A DNA stretch of 64,000 nt from Streptomyces sp. CCM_MD2014 (lineage in GTDB: Bacteria; Actinomycetota; Actinomycetes; Streptomycetales; Streptomycetaceae). The notes under the pieces are model-generated. The model ran no database searches, was not told the DNA's origin, and saw nothing but the letters and a program-made list of their open reading frames with translations. Below, piece by piece: positions 8,600-17,572 of this stretch (its first letter is position 1; each line of letters opens with the position of its first letter). Both the position numbers and the translations under genes were made by a program. The stretch covers positions 1,550,001-1,614,000 of the forward strand of contig NZ_CP009754.1 in NCBI RefSeq assembly GCF_000772045.1, written 5' to 3'.

Positions 8600-9676
8600 T
8601 TGCGAACCCTTGGAGCCTCCATCCGCACCGCCCGCCGTACTCTGCCGCTGATCATCGGCGCCGCCTGCCTCACCCTGGCCCTCACTGGCTGCTCCGACGA
8701 AGACGGCCCAGCCCAGGCCCGGCAGACGCCCAGCGCCAGCACCGCCCCGAAGCCCGCGCCCGCTCTCAGCGCTGCTCAGGCCCGCGACGTCATCACCCGC
8801 TATTCCAAGATCAACAACGAGGCCAACGCGGACCGCGACCGGCGCCTCCTCGACACCGTCGAGGACGGACCCCTGTACGCGATGTCCGTCTCGGACTACA
8901 CCGAGACCGAAGGACTCCCCGCCAAGGACCGCGAGCCGTACGAGCGCTGGTCCTACGACCTCGCCAGCGCCAAGCTGTACATCCCCCGCATGGCCGACGG
9001 ACAGGACCGCTGGTTCGCTGCCGCCCTCTCCAGCGAGAAGGGCAAGGCCCCCTCTCGCCTGGCCGTGTTCGCCGAACAGCCCCAGCACAAGCGTTGGGAG
9101 ATGGTGTCCGTCGTCGACCTCGACAGCCAGAAGCTGCCCGACGTCGCCCTGGACCGCGAGGGATACGCGACGGCCGTGGCCGCCAACGACAACAAGCAGC
9201 TGGCCGCCGACGCCGACCTGCTGCGTACTGCCGTGCTGGACAACTTCACCACCGGAGGCACGAACACCGGAAGCAAGGTATTCGCGCCGACCAAGGCCAG
9301 CAAGCGGCAGGTCAAGGTCAACAGCGATGCCGCAACACGCTTCGGCGACCAGGGCACCAGCGTCTTCGACGGAGCCGACAACCGCTTCACGGACGCCTAC
9401 GCCCTCAAGACGGAAGACGGCGGCGCGCTGGTCCTCTTCTCCCACACGCACACCCAGACCGACGCCGTCGCGCACTCCGGCCTGCAGATCAACCCCGGCA
9501 AGGAAGACCGGGCCTGGCTCCACGACGTGCCCCGCATGTCCATCCGGTACACGTTCGTGTGCAACGACGCCGCCACCGTCCCCGCGAAGGCCGAGCCCTC
9601 CCGCCTGATCGGCTACACCTGCGCCCGCACCGACGCCTCCGGCCCCCCGGTCCCCTCCTGGTCACACCGCGCGTAG
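8600..9676 (+). CDS. Lipoprotein of the transfer cluster
   Basis: The 358-residue protein begins at TTG and has a basic n-region, a hydrophobic stretch (LPLIIGAACLTLAL) and the lipobox LTGC with Cys at about residue 31. It is therefore probably lipid-anchored outside the membrane. The mature part starts with a Pro/Ala/Ser linker and then a large mixed domain without recognisable catalytic residues. Streptomyces transfer clusters often encode a lipoprotein of this size after the ATPase genes; a role at the cell surface during mating is inferred. No clear Shine-Dalgarno sequence precedes the TTG. Confidence 0.7.
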   Translation: MRTLGASIRTARRTLPLIIGAACLTLALTGCSDEDGPAQARQTPSASTAPKPAPALSAAQARDVITRYSKINNEANADRDRRLLDTVEDGPLYAMSVSDYTETEGLPAKDREPYERWSYDLASAKLYIPRMADGQDRWFAAALSSEKGKAPSRLAVFAEQPQHKRWEMVSVVDLDSQKLPDVALDREGYATAVAANDNKQLAADADLLRTAVLDNFTTGGTNTGSKVFAPTKASKRQVKVNSDAATRFGDQGTSVFDGADNRFTDAYALKTEDGGALVLFSHTHTQTDAVAHSGLQINPGKEDRAWLHDVPRMSIRYTFVCNDAATVPAKAEPSRLIGYTCARTDASGPPVPSWSHRA

Positions 9677-9744
9677 CCGCACCCGCCCGCCACTTCGACG
9701 GCACCGAGGACATCCCCCGCCCCCTGCTCGCTCCGGAGAACTCC

Positions 9745-10329
9745 CTGTCCACACACTCCTTCATCGCCCGCCCCACCGCCGGCACGGGGTACAGCGGCAT
9801 CCACGTCCAGCTCGACGGCGTGCCCAGCAACCACCTCCCGCTCCTCCTGGCCGCCTACCAGTACAAGTTCGGACGCGACGTCGAGGCCATGGCCCAGCAC
9901 CTCATCGACGACATCGCCGTCGGCTGGGACGAACTCGGCACCGATCTCCTCGACGACGCCCCGCCCACGCTCGTGGCCACGCTGACCGGCGGCGAACACT
10001 GGCCCAGCCGGACCCTCGATCACCTGATCACTCCGGACGGCTCGCCCCCGGTGCGTATGACGGTCACCGACACCACCGCCAGCGACCTGGGCATGCCGTG
10101 GGGCTACATCCTGCATCCGCAGGGCATCGAAGTGATCAGCATGGCTCACACAGGCACGGGCCCCCTCGTGGCCTGGGACACCGACCCCAACACCCCCTTC
10201 AGCGACCACCCGGCGCACTGGCCCGCCATCACCACACGCCGGACGCCCACCACCTCGCGCACCGCGCGCCCACCGCGGCCCGCTGCCGGTGCAGCGCCGA
10301 CCGGGCCCCGCACGGCTGCCCGCCGCTGA
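9745..10329 (+). CDS. Conserved hypothetical protein with apparent CTG start
   Basis: This protein has 194 residues if it starts at CTG 9745. There is no in-frame ATG, GTG or TTG between the previous stop (9676) and this point, whereas GGAGA lies at 9735-9739 with a five-base gap to the CTG. The product starts STHSFIARPTAGTGYSGIHV. It has a compact domain to about residue 150 with LPLLLAAYQYKFGRDVEAMA and GWDELG, then a Pro/Arg/Thr tail. The next possible start, GTG 9820, would cut into the conserved-looking domain. Function unknown. Confidence 0.6.
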   Translation: MSTHSFIARPTAGTGYSGIHVQLDGVPSNHLPLLLAAYQYKFGRDVEAMAQHLIDDIAVGWDELGTDLLDDAPPTLVATLTGGEHWPSRTLDHLITPDGSPPVRMTVTDTTASDLGMPWGYILHPQGIEVISMAHTGTGPLVAWDTDPNTPFSDHPAHWPAITTRRTPTTSRTARPPRPAAGAAPTGPRTAARR

Positions 10330-10360
10330 CCCGCACCGCCCCTCATTGCCGGAGACTTCC

Positions 10361-10918
10361 CTGCCCGCTCCCCTGATTACGGTCGTCATCGCCACCCGCC
10401 TGCGCGACGACCGCCTCGACTACCTGACCGCCATGCACGCCAGCCTCACCCGGCAGTCCGTGCCGTGGGAGGCCGTGATCGCGCTCGACGGCACCACACC
10501 AGAGCGCCTGCCGACCGCGCTCGCGCAGGACTCCCGCATCCGCACACTGACGCTGCCCCGGCCGGTCGGCGCCGCCTGCGCCAGGAATCTGGCCCTCACT
10601 CACGTGCGCACCCCCTACGTCAACTGGGCCGATGATGACGACCAGTTCACCGATGACGCCATGTCCGTACGGCTGGACATCCTGGAATCCACCGGAGTCG
10701 GCTGGTGCGCGGGCTGGAGCGAGGACCAGCACCCCGATGGCTCGACCCGTCTGTGGCGCTGCCCGACCCCGCCCGGCCGGCACGAGGCCGGCGACGTGTG
10801 GACCTATTGGAAGACGCCGACGGACACGATCCCCATCGGGCCGACCACGATCCTCGCCCGCACCGACCTCGTGCGCGCAGCGCCGATGGGCGGCCTCGTC
10901 CAGGGCGAGGACTACGTC
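10361..10918 (+). pseudogene. Family-2 glycosyltransferase, 5' part, cut by the 18.6-kb insertion
   Basis: The frame starts at CTG 10361, five bases after GGAGA, or at TTG 10346. It encodes a GT-A glycosyltransferase N-terminus: PLITVVIATRLRDD, then ARNLALTHVRTPYVNWADDDD with the metal-binding DxD, then MGGLVQGEDYVY. After this the match to the intact paralog at 11198-11995 stops abruptly, and the frame runs into unrelated residues until a stop at 10975. The missing C-terminal part, in the matching phase, is found at 29513-29700. The gene is therefore interrupted rather than simply short. Confidence 0.8.
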
Positions 10919-11197
10919 TATTATCCCGGCACTTTCCGTGTCCCTCGCAGGTCGTGTCGCTTAACTACCCGATGAGAAAGCGGGCGTTGTCGCATACACG
11001 CGCCGGGTCATGAGTCTCATTCTATTGGGCGTCGACCCGCCTCGCGTGACGAACACCACAGTCCTCTGGGCCGCCCATTCGTGGCGCCCCTCACCAATTG
11101 CAGTCCAGCTCGCACAGTGCATGTCGCACGTGCTCGGGCTGTCTGATCTTTCTGGTCGATTGCCGCCCGCCACCAGAACTCTGTTGCCGCCATTCGT

Positions 11198-11995
11198 ATG
11201 GAGAAGACCTTGCGCCACCACGACCAGCCGTCCGTTGCCGTGATCACCCCGACCGGCCTGGACCCAAGTCGCCTGCCGTTCTTGAAGGAGCTCTACGAGA
11301 GCCTCCGCGCCCAAGAGGGCGTATCCCTGGAATGGATCATCGCCCCGAACGGGCCGAAGGCTGACCCGGACCTCATACCCCGGGGCATCACCCAGGACCG
11401 TCGGGTCACCGTGGTTGCCCGCCCTGGGCCCGGCCCTGCCCCCGCCCGCAACACCGCGTTGAACTACGTCAGCGCCCCGCGCGTCGCATTCGTCGATGAT
11501 GACGACCGAATCCCGCCCTTCTCGCTGGCCATCCGTAACGAGCACGCCATCGTCACCGGCCTGCGCTGGGTCGCCGGCCGGTCGGCCGACTGGGATCCCG
11601 TCACGGGGAGTCTGACGACCTGGATGTGCCCGACACCCGTCGGACGCCACGCGCCGGGAGACGTCTGGACGCATTGGCCGGACCCAGAGGCCAGCAAGCC
11701 GCCCCTGGGCCACTGCATGTTGCTGACCGACACCCGCCTCGCCCAGGCGGTCGGCCATGGCGGTCTTCACAAGGGAGAGGATTACGCGTTCCTGATGGGT
11801 GTCTGCGCGCGAGCGGGCGGTGAACTGCTGAGCGACGTCGTGTATCACCGAAGGGTCCACGAAGGGCAGTGGACAGCCGAAGACACCTACCGTGACCAGG
11901 TCGAGTTCGATGCGCGCCGACACGCTTGGTTGAAGGGGCGGGCGGAGCGCGAGCTACAGGCCGAGGCCCCGCTTTCCGGTTCCGTGGGTCGATAG
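11198..11995 (+). CDS. Intact family-2 glycosyltransferase paralog (cargo)
   Basis: The 265-residue soluble protein has a GT-A fold: SVAVITPTGLDPSR at the N-terminus, PAPARNTALNYVSAPRVAFVDDDD with DxD at about residue 105, and HGGLHKGEDYAFLMG near residue 190. Through its length it aligns with the split glycosyltransferase at 10361-10918 plus 29513-29700, including matching spacing in the C-terminal block (LGVTTLAPGILL against MGVCARAGGELL). It lies just inside the left end of the inserted element. It may replace the activity lost by the insertion. The acceptor substrate is unknown. The start is ATG 11198. Confidence 0.8.
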   Translation: MEKTLRHHDQPSVAVITPTGLDPSRLPFLKELYESLRAQEGVSLEWIIAPNGPKADPDLIPRGITQDRRVTVVARPGPGPAPARNTALNYVSAPRVAFVDDDDRIPPFSLAIRNEHAIVTGLRWVAGRSADWDPVTGSLTTWMCPTPVGRHAPGDVWTHWPDPEASKPPLGHCMLLTDTRLAQAVGHGGLHKGEDYAFLMGVCARAGGELLSDVVYHRRVHEGQWTAEDTYRDQVEFDARRHAWLKGRAERELQAEAPLSGSVGR

Positions 11996-12030
11996 GTCAG
12001 GGTCCGGCGCGACAGTCCGGCCCGGGTGAC

Positions 12031-12087
12031 TCGGCTGCCAGGGCCTTGATGTCGCAGCGTCCGCCAGATGGCAGTTCGCCGCGTAGC
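12031..12087 (-). pseudogene. 57-bp remnant of a DUF6262-like gene
   Basis: These 57 bases match 23821-23877, inside the intact DUF6262-like gene, with only a handful of mismatches and in the same orientation. In the minus-strand frame they still encode a close copy of LRGELPPGGRCDIKTLAAE. Nothing of the gene is recognisable on either side. It marks an older copy of the recombinase module, or a recombination joint, between the cargo glycosyltransferase and the decayed sulfur genes. Confidence 0.8.
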
Positions 12088-12228
12088 GCCTACCTGGCCG
12101 GAGTGAAAAGCGTCGCTTGGGGCGCCCCCCTTCCCACCGTCGTTACCACTACCGGAAGTACTCCGAACAGATGCCGGCCCATCCATCCATACCCGGTCAT
12201 GGAAGCCCGCGCCTGCGAGTCCCGACCG

Positions 12229-12793
<565 letters not shown>

Positions 12794-12840
12794 CCCGTGG
12801 TATGCGCCACCCCATCGCCGGCTCGGCTTGTCGGGTGGGG

Positions 12841-12975
12841 GCAACGATCAGCATGAAGGCGGCTACGGCCAGCAGCACGATAGCGGGGAGTCCGCCGGGT
12901 TGACCGGCGGGCTGGTGGCGACGGCGGCCTGCATCCCAGGCGTCGGCACGGTGGCCAGGGGATGGCGGGGGAAGT
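12841..12975 (-). pseudogene. Remnant of a TauE/SafE exporter gene (C-terminal end)
   Basis: On the minus strand this stretch encodes AIVLLAVAAFMLIVAP, which matches the C-terminus of the intact TauE protein at 16432-17175 (AGVLLAVAAFMLVDVIV). The DNA resembles the corresponding part of that gene in several blocks, interrupted by changes. The rest of the gene is gone. With 12275-12440 it indicates a lost second sulfur operon. Confidence 0.65.
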
Positions 12976-13056
12976 CTCTGCTTGCCCGGGCAAGGGATAT
13001 GGACCCGAGCGGGTGTCCTATGGTGGCCGTGTCTCCAAGCGGACGCAGGAGTGACG

Positions 13057-13434
13057 ATGAAGCGAGCAGCAGCACAAAGGCCGGCACATGCCGGTTTTCG
13101 TGGTGTGCTGGCTCTGCTTGTGGCCGTGGTGGCGCTGCTGTGTGTCTTCGGGCACGCGGAGCGTGGCGGGCCGACGCCTCCGTCCGTCGCGCAGCAGGTG
13201 CATGCACCTACCGTTTTTGAGGGGTCCGGCGGGACGGCGGCGCCGTGCGGCAAGAAGGTGATCGCCGATCACAGCGCGCAGCGGGCAGAGAGAGTGTCGT
13301 CGACGGCTTCCTGCCCCGGTCCCGCAGCGCTTCACACCGCCCCTGCGCCGTCCCTGTCACAGCACTCCGGGATGCTGTCGGGCGGCCCGGCTCCGCCGCC
13401 GCCAACGACGCTTCACTCCGTTCTGCGGATTTAG
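13057..13434 (+). CDS. Small membrane-anchored or secreted protein
   Basis: This 125-residue protein starts at ATG 13057, five bases after AGGAG. A basic n-region is followed by one hydrophobic helix (GVLALLVAVVALLCVFGHA, about residues 14-32) that may be a signal anchor. The rest is Pro/Ser/Ala-rich with two cysteines (TAAPCGKK and STASCPGP) and no fold I recognise. It is the first gene of a run that leads to the CPVC membrane protein, the DsbA-like protein and CcdA, so an extracytoplasmic thiol role is possible but unproven. Confidence 0.55.
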   Translation: MKRAAAQRPAHAGFRGVLALLVAVVALLCVFGHAERGGPTPPSVAQQVHAPTVFEGSGGTAAPCGKKVIADHSAQRAERVSSTASCPGPAALHTAPAPSLSQHSGMLSGGPAPPPPTTLHSVLRI

Positions 13435-13484
13435 ACCGGCCTGTTGGTCGTGTCCCTGAATCCTTGGAAACGGAGCTTTTCAGC

Positions 13485-13979
13485 ATGTCTTCTTCCCCGC
13501 GCTCATGGAGTCGGGCGGGTGCCGCTCTGCGCGCTTGGCGGACCGGACAGTGGACTGTGGCGGGCGTCGGTGCCCTGGCCACAGCGGTCTTGGTCGGTGC
13601 ACCGACCGACGTGGTGCCCAATCCGCTGTTCGGCCGGTCGGTACCCGTGCAGTGGTGGAACTACCCGGCCCTGGTCGTCACGGCCGTCCTGGCCGGCATC
13701 GTCCTGAGCACCTATGTGCGCCGGCCCTCTGTCCCTTCGGGGCCCAAGACCCGCGACGGCGGCCGTCTGGGAGCGGTCGGTGGCGTGCTGTCCTTCTTCG
13801 CCGTCGGCTGCCCGGTCTGCAACAAGCTCGTTCTTGTACTTCTTGGAGCTTCCGGAGCCTTGAGTTACTGGGCTCCTCTGCAGCCGCTGCTGGCCCTCCT
13901 GTCGGCGGGGCTGCTGGCGGAAGCCGCACTGCGCCGCCTGTCCTTGCAGACCGCGTGCCCGGTCACGGCCTCTGCCTGA
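13485..13979 (+). CDS. Membrane protein with CPVC motif, thiol-redox cluster
   Basis: This 164-residue protein has about four transmembrane helices: residues 21-38, 57-75, 95-125 and 128-148. Between the second and third lies a polar loop, and the third begins FFAVGCPVCNKLVLVLLGASG. The CPVC resembles a thioredoxin-like or metal-thiolate pair facing the membrane surface. It is followed 46 bases later by a DsbA-like gene and then ccdA. It may relay electrons or handle a thiol-bound metal in that pathway. The family is not known to me. Confidence 0.65.
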   Translation: MSSSPRSWSRAGAALRAWRTGQWTVAGVGALATAVLVGAPTDVVPNPLFGRSVPVQWWNYPALVVTAVLAGIVLSTYVRRPSVPSGPKTRDGGRLGAVGGVLSFFAVGCPVCNKLVLVLLGASGALSYWAPLQPLLALLSAGLLAEAALRRLSLQTACPVTASA

Positions 13980-14025
13980 TCTGCGGCCCGGTTCTGCCCC
14001 TTCTCCCTCACATCTGAGGTGTTCC

Positions 14026-14775
14026 ATGACTGCATCCACCCCGTCTTCGTCCCGCCGCACCCGCAGGCGCACCATCACGGCCGCGGCGGTCCTCGCCGCC
14101 GCCGCGGTGACCGGAGCTTTCGCCCTCACGCTGGACGGCTCCGAAAACCGCAACGAGGCCGCAGGCCAGTCCGCGGTTGTCACCGAGTCCGCCGCCCCGG
14201 CGCCCGCCGACGAGAGCCTGCTCGCCCTTGCCCGCCGCGATCCCTCCGACGCCCTGGCCGTCGGGCGGGCGGACGCTCCGGTGGTGCTGATCGAGTACTC
14301 CGACTTCCAGTGCCCGTTCTGTGGCCAGTTCGCCCGCAAGACGGAGCCCGAGCTGCTGCGCTCGTACGTGGACAAGGGCGTCCTGCGTATCGAGTGGCGC
14401 AACTTCCCCGTCTTCGGCGAGGAGTCCGAGCAGGCCGCGCTGGCGGGCTGGGCGGCCGGGCAGCAGAACAAGTTCTGGGAGTTCCACGACGTCGCCTACA
14501 GCAAGCCGCGTGAACGTAACGCCGGTGCGTTCAGCGCCGAGAAGCTCGTCGCCATGGCCCGTGAGGCCAAAATCACCGACATCGAGCGGTTCCGGGCGGA
14601 CATGGCATCCGACAAGGCCCGAAGCGCTGTGCAGAGGGACCAGGAGGAGGGCTACAACCTCGGTGTGACCAGCACTCCGGCGTTTTTGATCAACGGCCGG
14701 CCGATCCTGGGGGCTCAGCCCACGGCCACCTTCAAGGAAGCCGTCGAGGCCGCGGCGAAGGTGGCCGGGCGATGA
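14026..14775 (+). CDS. DsbA-like extracytoplasmic thiol-disulfide oxidoreductase
   Basis: The 249-residue protein has an N-terminal transmembrane or signal segment (ITAAAVLAAAAVTGAFALTL) and a linker. A DsbA/thioredoxin fold follows, with the active-site pair in DFQCPFCGQF (Cys about residues 96 and 99) and the cis-Pro loop at VTSTPAFLING. It would act outside the membrane on protein or small-molecule disulfides. It overlaps ccdA by ATGA, so the two are co-translated and probably form a redox pair. Neighbouring sulfur genes suggest that it deals with thiol stress caused by sulfide. Confidence 0.85.
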   Translation: MTASTPSSSRRTRRRTITAAAVLAAAAVTGAFALTLDGSENRNEAAGQSAVVTESAAPAPADESLLALARRDPSDALAVGRADAPVVLIEYSDFQCPFCGQFARKTEPELLRSYVDKGVLRIEWRNFPVFGEESEQAALAGWAAGQQNKFWEFHDVAYSKPRERNAGAFSAEKLVAMAREAKITDIERFRADMASDKARSAVQRDQEEGYNLGVTSTPAFLINGRPILGAQPTATFKEAVEAAAKVAGR

Positions 14776-15638
14776 GCGAGGCCGGACTGGCGGTTGCCTT
14801 CCTCGGCGGTCTGCTGGCTCTGCTCAGTCCGTGCAGTGCACTGCTGCTGCCGGCCTTCTTCGCCTACTCCTTCACCAGCCGAACTCGGCTGATGGCGCGC
14901 ACCGGCCTGTTCTACCTGGGCCTGTGCACGACACTCGTGCCGCTCGGCGTGGCCGGCTCGTTCGCCAGCCGCCTTTTCTACGGTCATCGGGACACCCTGG
15001 TGACAGCGGGCGGATGGACGGTCATCGCCCTGGGCGTGGCCCAGATCGCAGGGGTGGGCTTCGGTTCGCGGCGGATGGCGCAGGCCGCGGGCGGGCGCCG
15101 TTCGGGCTCGGCACTGTCGGTGTTCGCGCTGGGCGCGGTGTACGGGCTGGCGGGTTTCTGTGCGGGGCCGATCCTCGGTGGCATCCTGACCGTGGCGGCC
15201 CTGGACGGTGACCCCCTGCACGGCGGGGTGCTCCTGGCCATTTACGCCCTGGGGATGGCGGTTCCGATGTTCGTGCTGGCGTTGTTGTGGGACCGCTTCG
15301 ATCTGGGCCGCAAGCGCTGGCTGCGGGGCCGGGTCTTCCGGGTGGGTCCGGTGGCCCTGCACAGCACCTCGGCCGTCGGCGGCGTGCTGTTCATCGCGCT
15401 CGGCGTGGCTTTCCTGGCCTTCGACGGCACGTCCGCACTGCCGTCGGTGCTGAGCACCGATGCCGAGTTCGCCCTGGAAGAGCGGTTGTCCGGCCTTGGC
15501 GCAGTGGTGTCGGACCGGCTGGTGCTGTTGGTCCTGGCCGCTGTGGCGGCGCTGACTGCATTGCTGGTGCTGCTCCGGCCGGTGAGAAGGCCAGATCCGC
15601 AGCCGTCGCCGGAAGAGGAGCCGTCTGTGCACGGGTAA
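14772..15638 (+). CDS. ccdA: CcdA/DsbD-type membrane electron carrier
   Basis: This 288-residue protein has about six transmembrane helices. The family's two cysteine-containing helices are visible: LLALLSPCSALLLPAFFAYSF near residue 20 and GLAGFCAGPILGGIL near residue 125. These thiols carry electrons from cytoplasmic thioredoxin to the outside, here most likely to the DsbA-like partner with which it overlaps by four bases. The C-terminal tail is Pro/Glu-rich. It would also fit cytochrome c or oxidase maturation, which the CtaG genes downstream make plausible. Confidence 0.85.
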   Translation: MSEAGLAVAFLGGLLALLSPCSALLLPAFFAYSFTSRTRLMARTGLFYLGLCTTLVPLGVAGSFASRLFYGHRDTLVTAGGWTVIALGVAQIAGVGFGSRRMAQAAGGRRSGSALSVFALGAVYGLAGFCAGPILGGILTVAALDGDPLHGGVLLAIYALGMAVPMFVLALLWDRFDLGRKRWLRGRVFRVGPVALHSTSAVGGVLFIALGVAFLAFDGTSALPSVLSTDAEFALEERLSGLGAVVSDRLVLLVLAAVAALTALLVLLRPVRRPDPQPSPEEEPSVHG

Positions 15639-15670
15639 CGGGCCTTTGGCCTTATGCCCTGGCATGCGAA

Positions 15671-15707
15671 AGGGGGGGAGGGATCCGGAGCCGGATCCCT
15701 CCCCCCT
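15671..15707. terminator. Bidirectional terminator hairpin
   Basis: A long G-run and GGATCC arm pairs with GGATCC and a C-run around a very short loop, between the convergent ccdA and rhodanese genes. The stem is close to perfect over about 16 bp, and TCTT follows on the plus strand. Confidence 0.75.
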
Positions 15708-15718
15708 CTTCGCGTGGT

Positions 15719-16294
15719 TCAGCGGTTGCGCAGTTGGGCCAGTGTGTTGTCGAGGTCGGCGGCGCGGGGACGGTTGTGGGGGAGCTTGGCGAGCATGGCG
15801 GCCATGCCGCAGGTGTTGGTCAGGGCGGAGAAGACCAGGCCGCCCGCGATGCCGGCGGAGAGGAGCTGGAAGGCGGGGTGGACGACGAGTCCGAGCAGCA
15901 GGCCGAGCAGCACGATCGCTCCTGCGGTGAGCCTCACCTGCCGTTCCATGCCCCAGGTGGCGCGGGAGGCGCCCTGGGGGCGGTGGAGCTCGTGGCCGTC
16001 GGCCGTCCAGGCGCCGGTGCCTCCCGACAGGGTGGCGGCGGTGATGCCGTTTTCGGCGAGGATTTTGCAGGCGTTCTGGGAGCGGGCGCCCGAGGCGCAG
16101 ACGACCAGGACGTCGCCGCGGTCGGTTGCGTGCCGGATGTCGGGCAGCGCGCGCTGGATCTGGTCGAGGGGGATGTTGAGCGCGCCGGGGAGATGGCCGC
16201 CGGCGTATTCGCCCGGGGTGCGCACGTCGATGACGGTCAGTTCGTGCAGGCGGGTGCGCGCCTCGTCGGTGGCGAGGGCCGTGGGAGTGGTCAT
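15719..16294 (-). CDS. Rhodanese with C-terminal DUF2892 membrane domain
   Basis: This 191-residue protein starts at ATG 16294. Residues 1-110 form a rhodanese domain (VIDVRTPGEYAGGHLPGALN) with the active loop VVCASGARSQ carrying the sulfur-accepting Cys. Residues 120-170 carry two hydrophobic helices typical of YgaP-like DUF2892. It would move sulfane sulfur at the membrane. It lies downstream of the TauE gene on the same strand and probably belongs to the CstR-controlled set. A decayed copy exists at 12275-12440. Confidence 0.85.
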   Translation of the reverse strand: MTTPTALATDEARTRLHELTVIDVRTPGEYAGGHLPGALNIPLDQIQRALPDIRHATDRGDVLVVCASGARSQNACKILAENGITAATLSGGTGAWTADGHELHRPQGASRATWGMERQVRLTAGAIVLLGLLLGLVVHPAFQLLSAGIAGGLVFSALTNTCGMAAMLAKLPHNRPRAADLDNTLAQLRNR

Positions 16295-16351
16295 GGCAGA
16301 TGTCCTTACGGTTCGAAAGTTGTGGGGGGACCTGAGCTGACGGGGAGCCGG

Positions 16352-16411
16352 GCTGACGGCGGTCCTGAGGTGCGCGGCCGGCTGGAGAAGCTTTCCCGGG
16401 CCCTGGTCTGA
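16352..16411 (+). pseudogene. Remnant of a CsoR-family gene (C-terminal end)
   Basis: The frame ends ADGGPEVRGRLEKLSRALV and a TGA. This parallels the end of the intact regulator at 12512-12793 ([22 protein letters not shown]), and the DNA around GGCTGGAGAAGCT is shared. No upstream part of the gene remains. It suggests that a regulator gene once stood between the TauE and rhodanese genes. Confidence 0.6.
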
Positions 16412-16431
16412 GCCGGTGGCGGCCCTCGTGG

Positions 16432-17175
16432 TCAGACGATCACGTCGACGAGCATGAAGGCCGCTACCGCGAGCAGGACACCGGCGAAGATCTTCTGAAG
16501 GGTGGTGCCGGAGATCTTCGTCGCGAGGCGTTTGCCATCCCAGGCGCCGAGGATCGCGGCTCCGGTGAAGGGGCCGATGATCTCCCAGTGGAGCCCACCG
16601 GTGGTGCCGGTGCGCGCGGCGAGCGCGGCCAGTGAGTTCACCGTGATGACGAGCAGGCTGGTGCCCACCGCCCGCCGCATGGCCAGTCCCAGGACGCCCG
16701 TCAGGGCGGGCACGGCGAGGAATCCCCCGCCGACCCCGAGAAAGCCCGTCACGGCGCCGAGTCCGGCACCGGCACCGGCCGCCTTGCCGGGACGGATCCG
16801 GTCCGGCGGCTCGGAGGCGGACGGCCGCAGCATACGCAGGGCCGCCAGCGCGGCGATACCTGCGAACGCCGCCGTCAGTACCGCTTCGGGCAGGCGCCCG
16901 GCGACGGCCCCGGCGAGGAAGGCGGGGACGATGCCCGCCGCGGCGAACAGGGCCCCTGTCTTCCATGCCACGTTCCCGTCGCGGGTGTGGGCGTACAGGG
17001 CGGTGGCGGAGGTGGCGGTGACGATGATCAGGCTTGCGGTGGTGGCGGCGGCCGGGGTGAAGCCGAGCAGGTAGATCAGCGCCGGTACGGCAAGGACGCT
17101 GCCACCGCCGCCCAGGGCTCCCAGCGCGAGACCGACGACGGCCCCGGCGATGACGGCGAGAACGAGTACGCTCAC
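16432..17175 (-). CDS. TauE/SafE-family sulfite/sulfur-oxyanion exporter
   Basis: The 247-residue membrane protein starts at GTG 17175 and overlaps the rhodanese stop by GTGA. It has about seven or eight helices, the N-terminal glycine motif LGALGGGGSVLAVPAL, and the repeat in the second half, GFLGVGGGFLAVPALTGVLGL. These twin Gly-rich motifs define TauE/SafE. In cst-type operons this protein removes sulfite produced by persulfide oxidation, and its place behind a persulfide dioxygenase and a rhodanese fits that role. Confidence 0.85.
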   Translation of the reverse strand: MSVLVLAVIAGAVVGLALGALGGGGSVLAVPALIYLLGFTPAAATTASLIIVTATSATALYAHTRDGNVAWKTGALFAAAGIVPAFLAGAVAGRLPEAVLTAAFAGIAALAALRMLRPSASEPPDRIRPGKAAGAGAGLGAVTGFLGVGGGFLAVPALTGVLGLAMRRAVGTSLLVITVNSLAALAARTGTTGGLHWEIIGPFTGAAILGAWDGKRLATKISGTTLQKIFAGVLLAVAAFMLVDVIV

Positions 17176-17537
17176 GTGATCTGGCCGTGGTTCCCGCGTT
17201 CGTCCAGGACCGGGTGTCCGGCGGCGGCCCACGCGTTCATGCCGCCCTCGACGTCGACCGCCTGCGCTCCGCGTTCGGTGAGGAGCTTCGCGGCCTGCTG
17301 GGAGCGGTGACCGCTGCGGCAGATCACCACCAGCGGCCGGCCCTCAGCTTCGGCGGGCAGGGTGGCGCCGGTGACCAGTTTCGTCAGCGGTAGGTGGACG
17401 GCGCCCGGGGCGTGGCCCGAGTTCCACTCGGGCTTCTCACGGACGTCCAGCAGGACCGCGTCGGGCTGATCACCACCGGTACGGCTGCGTGCCTCGTCGA
17501 CCGTGACACGGGGCCCGTTTCGGCGAAAGAGGAACAT
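17172..17537 (-). CDS. Single-domain rhodanese
   Basis: The 121-residue cytoplasmic protein starts at ATG 17537, with AAGGAAG upstream on the minus strand. It is one rhodanese domain: AVLLDVREKPEWNSGHAPGA, the active loop VICRSGHRSQ with the catalytic Cys, and GGMNAWAAAGHPV at the end. It would take sulfane sulfur from persulfides and pass it to an acceptor such as sulfite or a thiol. It lies between the persulfide dioxygenase and TauE genes and overlaps the latter by four bases. Confidence 0.9.
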   Translation of the reverse strand: MFLFRRNGPRVTVDEARSRTGGDQPDAVLLDVREKPEWNSGHAPGAVHLPLTKLVTGATLPAEAEGRPLVVICRSGHRSQQAAKLLTERGAQAVDVEGGMNAWAAAGHPVLDERGNHGQIT

Positions 17538-17572
17538 CACACGCTTCCTTCCTTGCGGGGAATGGTCGGGAA

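Noticed and set aside
15719..16966. Extended start for the rhodanese-DUF2892 gene
   Set aside because: The added 224 residues are the out-of-frame opposite of the TauE gene; ATG 16294 fits the family length.
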